64,000 nucleotides of DNA from Hypomesus transpacificus (taxonomy: Eukaryota; Chordata; Actinopteri; Osmeriformes; Osmeridae): positions 1,896,884-1,960,883 of the forward strand of contig NC_061068.1 in assembly GCF_021917145.1 (NCBI RefSeq). The letters are read 5' to 3'. Below the pieces are notes generated by a model, which made no database searches, was not told the origin of the DNA, and saw only the letters and a list, made by a program, of their open reading frames with translations. Position 1 is the stretch's first letter, and every line of letters starts with the position of its first letter. Position numbers and translations under genes: made by a program. Positions 23,177-35,700 of the stretch are shown here, in pieces.

Positions 23177-24769
23177 ATGCATCGGCAAAGGCTAACCCAC
23201 GAACGGATCTACACTTGTGTTTGTTTACTGGTTTTCCTCGTCACTACAACCGAGGCTGGGTGTCAGGATGCGGGTAAGTGTTGCACTGGCCGAGATCCGT
23301 CGTGCGTCAGTACAGGATGGAGAGCTGACCGTTCTTATGGCACCTGCTACTGCGACCAAGCTTGTGTGTCTACTCTGGACTGCTGTCATGATTATGAGCT
23401 CGCCTGTCCAGGTTAGTATTATTTCCGGACATCAATAGACCTACAATAGTTGAGCTTCTGTGCTCTGTGTGTGGGTTCTGTAATAGACCCAAACGAATAT
23501 AGAGTTTATCTCAGGTTCTGTAGGCCTACTGTAAGTTTATCCTAGTGTCTCATTGTCTGTGTCTGTCCATGCTCCTACTGTAGCTGTGTCTTGTGTGGTG
23601 AGTGAGTGGACCACGTGGTCTGGCTGTGCAGTGCCATGCAGAGCCACTGTACGCATGCGTAGCAGGAAGGTCCTAGTAGAGCCACACAACAGAGGGGAAC
23701 CCTGTCCGCATCTGAAGGAACGTGCTGGCTGTGCAGATTACGTGGACCACCATCGACAGTGCCACAGTTCACTAGGTGAGGACCCCCAGGTTGGTACAGA
23801 TCCCACATATGCTTGATCAGTGTATATTAACATTATGGGTTGTCACCATTAATGTTTGTTCTGTAGTCCCAGCTCTCATCACCACTGGTGGCTATGGCAA
23901 CGCCAGGAAAAAAAGAGACATTCCTGACATTAGTGACATCATAGGGTGAGAAATCCAGTCGTGGATATATAAGTGTGTTCTAAACGTAACTAGGCCTACA
24001 ATACTACTGGGGAACCCTATTATATGTGTATGTTCTTGTGATATTTGGATTTGTGTGCGTGTGTGGCAGTTATTGTGTGCAGTTTGAGCTGAGCTCACTG
24101 ACTGGAGGATGTCAGCACAGTGTGGGTCCTCACACACGGTGGATGCAGTATCTAAGACAGGGCCACCGGGTGTGTGTGGAATGTCAGCCTCCAGCTCTTG
24201 TTGCTGGACACAAACACTGCACTGGAGATGGAGAGGTGGAGGATGAGGGCAGGTAAGACAGAGGAAAGGGTACCTTTTTATATACAAAAAAAAAGCATAT
24301 TGTTAATAGTTTAATGGGGTCAGAACTATCCTTACTACTGGCTATATAACAGTGAACCGTGTGTCTGCGATTAAGAGATTTTACAGTATGTACACATAGT
24401 CTACTGAAGTGTCTAAATGTTTAAATAATTGGAAAAGGTACACTATTTCTACTTCCAATTATTACTTGTCAGGCTTTAAAGGATAAGAGGATGCAGTGCC
24501 ACCTTCTTTTTCATTATTTGGAGATGTAACCACTAGATGGCAGTCTTAGACCTTCACCACATACTGCAGATGAATCAGAGTATCTCTCTCTCTGTCTCTA
24601 TGTTCAATCTCTTCCACTCTTCTTTTCTTATTCTCTTTCTACCTCTCTCAGGAGGCAGTCTCTCCAGTGGCAGATGGTGGGGAACCCTCGGTGTCGCGGT
24701 GTGTGGCGTCGTGTCGGGAGGCTAGACTCCTGCTCCTGCCCAACGGTCCACAGCTTCCTCTTCATTTAA
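23177..24769 (+). CDS. Somatomedin-B and thrombospondin type-1 domain protein (SBSPON-like), 5 exons
   Basis: Predicted secreted extracellular-matrix protein; function poorly known in the family. Exons: 23177-23411, 23584-23775, 23867-23945, 24070-24252, 24652-24769; total 807 nt, 268 aa, close to the human length of about 264. Seen: a signal peptide (hydrophobic TCVCLLVFLVTT, cleavage probably after TTTEA), a somatomedin-B domain at about 30-78 with eight cysteines (CCTGRDPSC, CYCDQAC, DCCHDYELAC), a thrombospondin type-1 repeat at about 82-140 (SEWTTWSGCAVPC, ERAGC), a dibasic KKR stretch, then the conserved family C-terminus (TRWMQYLRQGHRVCVECQPPA, VGNPRCRGVW, SCSCPTVHSFLFI). The start is the only ATG giving a signal peptide. 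Gene order suggests a copy on the paralogous side rather than the direct SBSPON orthologue, so the symbol is left blank. Confidence 0.93.
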
Positions 24770-26935
24770 TGCCATCCACTCCCCCAGATCTCCTCCAGTC
24801 TTAACCCACTCTCCACACAGAAGCCACATCCTCATCAGTGTGCTCCTGTGTACTGGACACAGTAAGGTGCTTTATAGACTGTAGGGTTACAGAGTCATCC
24901 CCCGTTTGTTTACAAATTGATTATGACGTCGAAAATATTTGGAATGTCATGGCTGTATTGGGTGTAAAAGCTGTTTTGTTTGTTTAAGTCCCTTCAAACC
25001 AAACAGTAGTGCATACTGTATGTCTGTCTCATTGCTGTGGTTTCTATTTGTCGCTGTAGTTTCTCCTCTGTCAGCCGGCAGCGCCTTCAATAATGCATGT
25101 AATTCAGTACAATGATCAATAACCAAACCATTATGTAATCCGATTTATTTCATTTTTTGTCATCCAAGGGGAATGTTGCCTTTTTAAAAGAAATAGAAAG
25201 ATCTTGGGACATTGAGACACTTGTTACATGACAGGTTCTGACGTTGTCAGTGCCATGTCCAGTCACAGATCCAAAGTTACAACATGCATCGAACAACAGA
25301 ACATTTATACAGTAACAACAGCATAGAAAGTCAACAGGTAAAAATATTACAAAACAAACAGCCTTGAGACCTACAAACAACATCGTAGAAGAGTGGGGGA
25401 CGTCTTTCAAATCATTTTTTTCAGTTCCCTAGAAATTGTGTACTTTACAAAGACTGATGGCATCAGTAGTGTTGCGGTCAACTCCCTTCAAAATATACTG
25501 AACGTTTGCACGAGACTTACATTTGAATTGGATGGGACCAAAGATGTGATGGAGAATTGAAATTGGAGTTTATAGTTATCCCGATTTGTACCAACAACTG
25601 TACCAACAATAAGATTTTGGGGGTAACCAATGCATTCTAATGATCTGGAATTCAGTAATAACCAACAGGATTTGACCAATTTCATAATGTCTTCACATTG
25701 TATATGTATATAAAACAAATAAAAGTCACTGGATTGTGCTTTCTTACTTAATGATGACTTCATGACTCTTACAAATCCTGACATCGGAAACCCTCCTTTT
25801 TAAGATGACATGAAAGTTAAAGCTTTATTATTCTACAGGCCGTGTGGATAATGGGTGGCTCACTTAGTCAGATTAGACAGCTAGTCATACTATACCGGCC
25901 TTCAACTAATCAAATGCAGTCGAAGATTACTAGCAGCCAAAGTAATGACAGAAGGATACGTCCTAATCTTTTGAAAAAGTATGCAACAGTATGGCAGTAA
26001 ACTACCATTTTAAACTACCTTTTTACAAAATCATTTCCAGCTTTTCTTATCTTCCCTGATGGCTTTCACAACTTCCCAGGTTTGTGTGTGTGCGTGCGTG
26101 CGTGCGTGCTTGCGTGCTTGCATGTGCATACATGCATGGTTTTCTTTCTATGGTATAATATTATTCCATCTTTAAGACTTCTATTACTTTATCATGATAA
26201 TGCTTTATGACAGGCATGAAGAATTGATTGTCATCATTTTACAGAAACATTTACAAGGAAAACTGTCCCTGACAACTTTTACATCTAGACCAAAATTGAT
26301 TTATGAGTATATGAAACAGATGGGACTGAATCCCATGTATCTCAGTATTAAATATTCAATACAGAGACCAGACCAGGCACAATAAGCTAGTACTACATAG
26401 ATAACAATTTGACCCAAGAGTATTTGAGTAGATGTTTTTAAAATGAAATGGATTTCAAGCACAATGAGCAAGACAGAATGTCATGATATTATCATTCGAT
26501 AGATGAACCATGTTAACATTGTCACGCTAAGTGGATACAGCTGTAGGATGTGTGCTTATGATCTTACAGAACAAGCACTCTGCTTCTCTCTTCTTTTCCT
26601 CTCACATACAGTACACACACACACACACACTCACATGTGCAGACATACCCGCACACATACAGATGTACACATGCATGTGAGTGGCCAGTTGAGGGCATGG
26701 CTTTGTGATGTGGGGTGTTATGTGAAGGTGGAGTCTGCCTTGAAGCAATCGGCAGGCAGAAAGAAAAATGTCAGCAAGTAAAAAAGCAGTCTTTAGCATT
26801 TCAGGCTAAAGGTGTTCCCCTGTTCTTACTGTACTTTCCTGTACACAGTATAATAGCAAAACGGGTTCAGACTGAAATTACATAGACCTTTCTCACCGAA
26901 ACAACCGCCTCAACACATTAACACATGCACACGCA
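24770..26935. other. SBSPON-like / kcnb1 convergent spacer
   Basis: No coding exon recognised. It probably holds the SBSPON-like 3' UTR at its left end. A minus-strand AATAAA (TTTATT at about 25143-25148) could be a distal kcnb1 signal, since KCNB1 genes have long 3' UTRs; this is inference. Short GT/GC and CA microsatellites occur near 26,080-26,125 and 26,611-26,632. Confidence 0.35.
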
Positions 26936-27243
26936 CACATGCACCCTCCACAGAGGAGCACATGCACCCTCCACAGGGGAGCACATGCACCCTCCACAGA
27001 GGAGCACATGCACCCTCCACAGAGGAGCATATGCACCCTCCACAGAGGAGCACATGCACCCTCCACAGAGGAGCACATGCACCCTCCACAGGGGAGCACA
27101 TGCACCCTCCACAGAGGAGCACATGCACCCTCCACAGGGGAGCACATGCACCCTCCACAGAGGAGCACATGCACCCTCCACAGAGGAGCACATGCACCCT
27201 CCACAGAGGAGCACATGCACCCTCCACAGAGGAGCACATGCAC
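26936..27243. repeat. 23-bp-unit VNTR, about 13 copies
   Basis: Unit CACATGCACCCTCCACAGA plus GGAG (23 bp), with GGGGAG/GAGGAG and one GCATATG variant. Because 23 is not a multiple of 3 and the unit has no stop codon, several frames stay open on both strands; those reading frames are artefacts. Confidence 0.96.
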
Positions 27244-29705
27244 ACACCGGAAGCAGCTCATCGTCTTCTGAACCAGACTACGCTTTAATCACCAGCTCTT
27301 AGCTTGGCTTCCCTATTCCTCTCCTCCAGCTCCTCTTCTCTCTCACACACACACACACACAGCTCAGCCTCTCGCACAGTCATTGCTATTCCTTTCACAC
27401 CTCAGTTCCTCTCACTCGAATCCAGTTGAGACGAGAGTGAGAGCAATATATGCTACACTCAGGAAAAGCAGCATTCTCTCCATCCTGTCTTCTCTGAGCG
27501 AGAGAGAAAGAGAGAGCAAAGGGGCATACAGTACAAAGATACAGTGTCTGTGTTATTACAGTATAGAAGGTCTGTCTTAGTTAGAATCACACGTTTATTG
27601 AGAGTGCACTCTGTAATATCCTGTACCTGGAATGTTGGGCTCATTGCTCATTGTTGAGGATCTTGGCACATTCTGTTTATACAGAAGATTGTCTGCCTAC
27701 ATGTTATGTCTGATGAACATACCTATAGGGGGTTGTGTGTGTATCTGTGTGTGTGCTTGGACTGTATGACTGTGTGAGCATGCATACATTTGATACAATC
27801 AGACCTTCCACACCCCAATTAGCAAAGCTATGCAACGCTGGTACCAGCTGACAGTGGCTGTCACCATGGAAACTGGTGGTAGCTATCGTGAAGTCTGTAT
27901 ACCATACATGTGAGTACATTTTAGTCTGAATAAGTGAGGTTGTATGTCCCATTCACATTCATTGGTGCAACAACCACTAGACACAAATACATGACATATA
28001 ACACAATCAAAGCCAATGACCAGGTGCTCAGATGGAAGAAAAGTAAACCTTTTCCCTTTTCCATGAGAAGTCCCATGTTTATAATGCCTTTTTATAAACA
28101 TTGTTTGGATGACTCAATATTACAACTTGTACAATTTCCTTGAAATTTGTTCTCTTGAATGATACTCATCCTTGCTATCCATTTTTCTGCCTGTCTCTGT
28201 TTTACAAACTCTTTCCCCCATCATGAATGTAATCTCTTTGGCTGACTTAATGCAGTAAGATGAAGCATGAGGATTGCAGCAATATCCTGGACTGTATCTA
28301 TATGTTACGTAATGTACACACACTGTAAACATTACCACAGTCTTCATAAAGCACAATAAAAATGAATTCAAATCTTAACATTTCTTCCACCTTTCAAAGA
28401 TGACTTGAAAGCACCAGATTGGTTTACGTAATATTGAATATTTGAGAAGATTTAGCTTTTTTTTTCTTTTTAAATGTGTCAAATGATTTTAATCTGTTTG
28501 TAATCCCAACTATTGCTACAGTACTCAGGTCTCCTTGTGGAGGGTTTGTGGGGTTTGGAGGCAGCTTCTTATAGTAATACTCCAGTGGCCATCGTAATGA
28601 AGACTTGTTCTCCTGAGAACCTGATAGTCACAAACGCCAGCATACTTGTGCAACACCCACAAAGTACATGTGTTGGACTTTCCTTTTATGTAAGAAGAGC
28701 TCCCCTCACTACGAAGGAGACCTTGAAGGTTGTTCATTCCTGACTTTCATACCTTAGCTTAGACCCTCTGATCTGTGGGGCAAATGATCAAACAGACAAT
28801 TAAGACAATATTCACAATAAAATTCAGTACTCTACTCTCACCATGAGATCAACATACTGTATCAGAAACAGGACTCATCATGACAGACAGTGGTTTTCCC
28901 TAAGAGGAGCTGGAACCAACAATTGCAACATAACTCTTACAGAAATACTTCAATAAATGGTCATGACACAACAGACTAGCTCATTACAGGTTTCTATACA
29001 TTACCTTATTTTCTCTATATAAAAATAAAATCAATTAGGTAGACAATCTTGTATTTTTACATAACCTTTCAACACAACTACCTTTCCACGCACACACACA
29101 CAGAGACAGAGACGTACACTTACGCATGGACACACACACACTCACACACAAACGCACACACATATACAAACATCTGCTTATGACTAAGGCCAGGTCTGGG
29201 GGGCACTAGTATAGTAAGTAAGTAGATTCTAGCTGTCAATCTCATCGGTCATTCCTAGACTACATTGGGAGCCCATTCTCAGTAGGGGGACAGTGGGCAG
29301 CTGAGATATACCTGGAGAGGGTGGGTTTGATAACCCTCATGCTCACATTATGAATCTCAAACCCCACCCCACAGCTCGGCTCCCAGGCCAGGCAGCACTT
29401 CTCTCTGGAGGCCCTGCACGGTTTCCAGTCTCTGGAAGTGCTTGTTTCTGGGGTGGGTAAGGGAGCTCAAAGGGAGAGGATGGAGGGCAGTGGTTTCTCT
29501 ATTGTAGTCTACGTTCAGAGTATTTGTTAACCACACATTGCCCTAAGCTGGCTGTGCAGTGGCCCTCTCTGTAAGTTTGTAAAGTGACTCAGCACAGTCT
29601 CTCTCTCGGTCTCTCCTCCTCTCTCCGCGACGCCTCTCTCTCGTCCACAGAGGCGTGTATCTCTGCTCCAGGTCTCTCTGGGCTGGGCTGGTTGTGCTCT
29701 GCTGT
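27244..29705 (-). other. kcnb1: Spacer, possibly kcnb1 3' UTR
   Basis: About 2.4 kb downstream of the kcnb1 stop with no recognised exon. Contains CA tracts near 27,342-27,360 and 29,089-29,165. It may be partly kcnb1 3' UTR, but its extent cannot be set from sequence alone. Confidence 0.3.
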
Positions 29706-32700
29706 TCAGAGGCTCTTGTCCACGGTATTGGAGTGACCCCTGTCCCCTTTGGATGGGCGAGGCAGCTCAGAGCCCACATGGTTCTCATGTGATGCCCCTC
29801 GCGACCCCTCCAAAGGAAACAGGCAGTTCTGGCCCAGCACCCTCTGGGCAGTCTCCAGGTGGTTGATGCCCTTCTGGTAACCGCTGTTGATGTGGCGTTT
29901 GGGGCTGGATCTGGCCAGCAGGCGCTTGGAGGGGCTGGTGTCTGAGAGGTCACGAAGGTGCTCTTCTTCGTCAGTGTCGGCATCGATATACTTGCTGATG
30001 GAGGAGTCGTGGAAGGTGAACATGGCAGGGCTCAGAGTGCTGCTCTCTGGGGACTTGGGTGGTGTTCTGCTGCTGGCTGTGGTGTAGACAGACACCTCGG
30101 GGCTCAGCAGGGAGCGGTCGGACAGAGCCGAGCTGTCTGAGAGAAGAGTGCTGGGGGATCGACCTGACTCTCCTCCACCACGATAGTTCCCCTTGTAGGA
30201 GGAGCCTTTAAGAGGGTAACCAGAGTAGGGGCCGAGCCGTGTGTTCTCTGAGCCTACAGTCTTAGAGAAGGGAGTGACCATGGGCTCATGCTCCAGGGTG
30301 GTCTGCAGGCCGGGGTTGGCGCTGACCCGCCCGGAAAGGCCTGTGGCAGGGCTGTGTGAGAAGCGGCTGCTATCTTGGAGGGTCAGACCAGCCGCAGGGC
30401 TGTGGGGGAAGCGTGGGTTCTCCTGGAAGTCTGCGGCACAGCTAATGTAACTGTCAATGCTGGACAGGCTTTTCATGTCCCCAACCCCTTCGCGAGTTCC
30501 GAGTATGGGTTCCCCAGTGCCTGGGATAGCCCCTAGCTCTATCTCATCCCTCTGCCTGCCTGTCCTGGAGCCCTTGTCTTTAGCGTTGAGGTTAGGCTGG
30601 GACTGGGTCTTGGCCATCTGGTTGTACATTTCCTCCAGCTTCTGTGCATTGAGTCGCTGAGGGCTGGAGGCCCTGGCCTTGCTAGGGGAGCCTGACTCTT
30701 GGGGGTTGAAAGAATGGTTGGAGCTGGTCTCTGACGCAGCCCCCTTGGGGGTCCACTTCCAGTGGCTGGGAGAGAGGTGATTATCTTGTGGCCTCTCAGT
30801 CTTCTCCACCACCACATCCATTAACTCTGCACTGCGAGCAAACGCCTCCTTCATATTCATGGAGACAATGCTGCCATTCCTCTTAGCTCTCTCCAGGGCT
30901 TCCCGGCGCTTCACAGCCTTCTCCTGTCTCTTCTGCTCCTTGTAGAACTCAGAGAAGTTGTTGACGATGATAGGGATGGGCAAGGCTATCACCAGAACTC
31001 CAGCTATGCAGCACAAACCCCCCACAATCTTCCCTAGCAGGGTTTTGGGATAGATATCCCCATAGCCCACTGTGGTCATAGTAATGGTGGCCCACCAGAA
31101 GGACGCCGGGATGCTTTTAAACTTGGTGTCATCCTCGTCCTTCTCAGCAAAGAAGACCAGGCTGGAGAAAATCATGATGCCCATGGCCAGGAAGAGGATG
31201 AGCAAGCCCAGCTCGTTGTAGCTCCTCTTGAGGGTGAAGCCCAGAGACTGGAGCCCCGTGGAGTGACGGGCCAGCTTCAGAATACGCAGGATACGCATGA
31301 TCCGGAAGATCTGGACCACCCTCCGCACGTTCTGGAACTGGAGAACGCTCTTATTGGACTCGGTGAGGAAGATGGTGACGTAGTAGGGGAGGATGGCCAG
31401 AAGGTCGATGACGTTCAGGGGACCCTTGAAGAACTTCCACTTGCTGGGCGAGGAGAGGAAGCGCAGGAGGTACTCCATGGTGAACCAGGCGATGCAGATG
31501 GCCTCTACGTGGGCCAGTTGGGGGTTGTCAGTGGATTGGCCAAATTCATCTGTATCCTGCAACTCTGGAAGGGTGTTCAGAGACAAGGCGATGGTGGAGA
31601 GAACGATGAAGAGGATAGAGATGATGGCCAAGATCTGTAAAGCGGAAACAAAAAGGTTATCCATGAGAATGCCACCACCTATAGATTTGAACATGTGTAC
31701 ATTTGATTCGAATAGAACTTCCATCCACCGTCCATTTCCTGTGTCAACAAAGAGAATGTCAGAATACGATGCAAAAGGTACCCATGTCGGGTTCCATGGG
31801 TTCCCATTCAGATTTCTATGACATGAGCTGACTCAAGTCTTTGTGTTTGTTTGGTAAAGAGTTTTTGCATTGGGATAGGCTAAGAATAATTATTAATTCA
31901 TAACCCACTTATCTGAATACAATTGCTTCCTCACATGAGTAAGCATTACAATGAAAGATAATGCTAAGCAAGCAAAACAGCAAAATACGACATTCAGTTC
32001 AAACCAAGTACCGGTATAGCTCAAAGTATGAATAAAAATGATTCAAATGCCAGCAAAACTGAATTCAAAACAACCTACAAATTCTGTATTCAAATGTAAA
32101 TATATGCTAATTCTGAACTGGCTATGTATTTTTGGCACCGGTTTAGAGTTGATAAAGTCTTTGACCACATGTTTTGCATTTTCAAGATCATATGGATTTG
32201 CATGCGCTGTCAAGTATTTGGCTGTGAAGGTTACAGTAATACAGTGCCCTCCAAAAGTATTGGAACAGTGAGGCCAATTCCTTTATTTTTGCTGTAGACT
32301 GAAAACATTTGGGCTTGACATCAAACGATGAATGTGAAACCAGAGATCAACGTTTCAGCTTTTATTTCCAGGTATTTACATCAGGATCTGATGCACAAAT
32401 TAGAAAATATCACCTTTTTGTTCGAACCCACCCATTTGTCACGTGAGCAAAAGTATTGGAACATATGACTGACAGGTGTGTTTTGTTGCCCAGGTGTGTC
32501 CTATTACATACATTATTCAATCAATAAATACCACTGAATGTCTACACTCAGGTTCAGATTGGGTAAGATAGGTTTTGTCTATGCAGACTGTATTCAGAGG
32601 TGAAAACAACATGAAAACCGGAGCGCTGTCTTTGGGTGAAAAACAAGCAATTGTGAGTCTTAGAGAAGATGGAAAATCAATCAGAGCCATTGCAGAAACA

Positions 32701-35700
32701 TTGGCCATAGCCAGTACAACCATTTGGAATGTCCTGAAGAAGAAGAAAACTACTGGTGTACTAAGTAACAGACGTCGAACAGGTAGACCAAGGAAAACAT
32801 CAGCAGTTGATGACAGAAACATTGTGAGAGCTGTAAAGAAAGACCCTAAAACAACTGTTAGTGAGATCAGCAACAACCTCCAGATGGCAGGAGTGAAGGT
32901 ATCACTATCTACTGTTCGCAGAAGACTTCATGAACAAAAGTACAAGGGCTACACCAGAAGATGCAAACCACTCATTAGCAAGAAGAATAGGAAGGCCAGG
33001 CTGGAATTTGCCAAAAAGTACAGAGATGAACCTCAAAAATTCTGGGACAAAGTTTTATAGACTGATGAGACAAAGATTAACTTTTACCAAAGTGATGGAA
33101 AGGCTAAAGTTTGGAGAAAGAAAGGAACTGCTCATGATCCCAAACACACAAGCTCATCTGTGAAACACGGTGGAGGTAATGTCATGGCTTGGGCTTGCAT
33201 GGCTTCTTCTAGGACGGGCTCATTAATCTTCATTGAGGATGTAACACATGATGGCAGCAGCAAAATGAACTCGGAAGTCTACAGAAACATTTTGTCTGCC
33301 AATTTAAGGAAAGATGCAACCAAACTGATTGGCAGAGCCTTCATCATGCAGCAAGATAACGACCCAAAACACACTGCCAAAACAACAAAGGAGTTCATCA
33401 GGGGCAAGAAATGGAAGGTATTAGACTGGCCAAGTCAATCTCCAGACTTAAACCCTATAGAGCATGCATTTTACCTGCTTAAGAGGAGACTGAAGGGAGG
33501 AACCCCACAAAACAAACAACAACTGAAAGAGGCTGCAGTGAAAGCCTGGGAAAGCATCAAAAAGGACGAATGCAAAAGTTTGGTGACGTCAATGGGTCAC
33601 AGACTTGCTGCAGTTATTGAAAGCAAAGGATTTGCAACTAAATATTAAGTCTTATTCACTTAAATATGTTTTAAGTATATCTGTTCCAATACTTTTGCTC
33701 ACATGACAAATGGGTGGATTCAAACAAAATGTGATATTTTCTTAGTTGTGCATCAGATCCTGATGTAAATACCTGGAAATAAAAGCTGAAACGTTGATCT
33801 CTGGTCTCACGTTCATTATTTGATGTCAAGCCCAAATGTTTTCAGTCTACAGCAAAAATAAAGGAATTCGCCTCACTGTTCCAATACTTTTGGAGGGCAC
33901 TGTATGACCGTGATCCAATAACCTTAGTGATTTAACATGAGGTTGTGCGGTCAGTAAGCCACTCCTCGAGTTCATCATGTAGCTCCAGCCTACCACTCAC
34001 ATGCCTACACTGTTGTCTCCACAGCCCCTTTATCTTCCACTGAGGAGAGCATCTCAAGGTGGTGCTGGAGTCAGAACGTCACCATCACAGGCCTGAAGGA
34101 CACAGATCCCAATGTTTCTCCTTGTCTCCCAAGTGGGCGACAACAACAGAGCTACTCTGTTGTTCTTCAAAAGTTCATTGTATTTGTTGAAATAAGGCAA
34201 CATGCTTTGATAGATAACTTTGATGGATGTCTAATGGTTTTATGCTTTACATAGTGCATAATATGAATACTGATGGTGAGTATTGTGATTGATATTGCCC
34301 TGTTTACCTGTCCATAAGAGACCCCTTATGGAGAGACTCCTTGTGTCGTTAATCGTGTGGTAAACTGCACACAAGGTCACGGGGGAAGCCATTGTCTGAT
34401 CAGCTATCCAAGCTCAGGATTACTACTAGACAACACTCAGCTATTATTATCCTTAACCTGTCCTGACTGACTCCCTAAACGCTTGCCACAGGACTCCAGC
34501 CTCACCCTGGGGACGAGGTGTGTGTGTGCCTGCCCTGGTAGAAACAGGAGAGAGGAGTTAGCCGTGTGTGTAAATAGAATTAAAATACAGGTGGCTGGGG
34601 ATTCTTCATGTACGTACACAGTGGTGTTTACAGGACGGACAGCCTGTAATGGCAACAAAACTGCATTCGATTTTCATACAGTAGAACTATAGTACCCGTA
34701 CTAGTATATAATTGTACCTAAAGTACTTTTATCATTTTAACTACTGTATAACTAACTTGATAATACTATAAAGTTAATGATTCAGAAAGGAATAACTAAA
34801 GAACAGATGGCGAGCAATAGGCCTGCTACTATGAATCCCAGCAGTAGACGACTAAAACAGACAGGGGAGCACATGGAATTAGGCCATACCTCTCCGGGGA
34901 AAATGTGAAAGGGATGGCAGCAGAAATAGGGCAGTGGGAGGGGTTGTTAGGATATGACTGACATCATGGGCCTTGACAACAGCCTCATCATTTTGCATAC
35001 ACCCCAGGAGTGAATGTGATGGCCAGAATGGCTACCTTATTCATGACCAATCAGAGTTTGAACATGCTGTTGCCATAGCGTCACGGCAGAGGTGAATAAT
35101 GACCCTATCTGTTTATCTCGTCTTTCCCTCCATTTTCCCTCAGCAACCTCGTAGGAAATCTGCAGCTTGAATCAGATGCCCCCAGAGCAGGGAGGTGCTT
35201 GGACTGGAGACCCGGCACCGCAGCTCAGAAGGGGTGGAATTGTAAGCTGCCTGTGGTGAATGGTGATTTATCATGCTAATCAACATTGCAGATTGGCTAG
35301 GTACATTTAACATCAGCTTGACAGCTGTGGTACAGTAATATCCATATTCAGTTTGAGAGGGTGTCCTGGTGAATCAACAGCCAACAGGTTCAAAGGATAC
35401 AGCAGGATTTATAAACAGATTATCAACACACAACAAGAATGAAGATAAGGGAGGAACATCACAACAACCAGATACAGAGTTGTCACTGTGTGTTTGTGTG
35501 TGTATCTAAGGGACCATGCTGCTAGGTACAATTTGGCTGTGTAGGACAGAAAAGGATCGAGGTAATAGGATTGAGAAGCTATAAAAAGGTTGCTAAGACA
35601 GGGAGTTTAATAATAGCCCACTGGTGCTGTATAACATTGTGGTTATGAGGTCACGTTCCACCAGGAAGTTCCCTCTGCTCCATGGCCCTGTCACTATGAA

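Noticed and set aside
26893-27302. Overlapping 108-125 codon frames
   Set aside because: Produced by the 23-bp repeat lacking stops; every phase and both strands are open.
34980-35110. Possible conserved non-coding enhancer in the kcnb1 intron
   Set aside because: Non-repetitive sequence that looks complex, but conservation cannot be judged from one genome.
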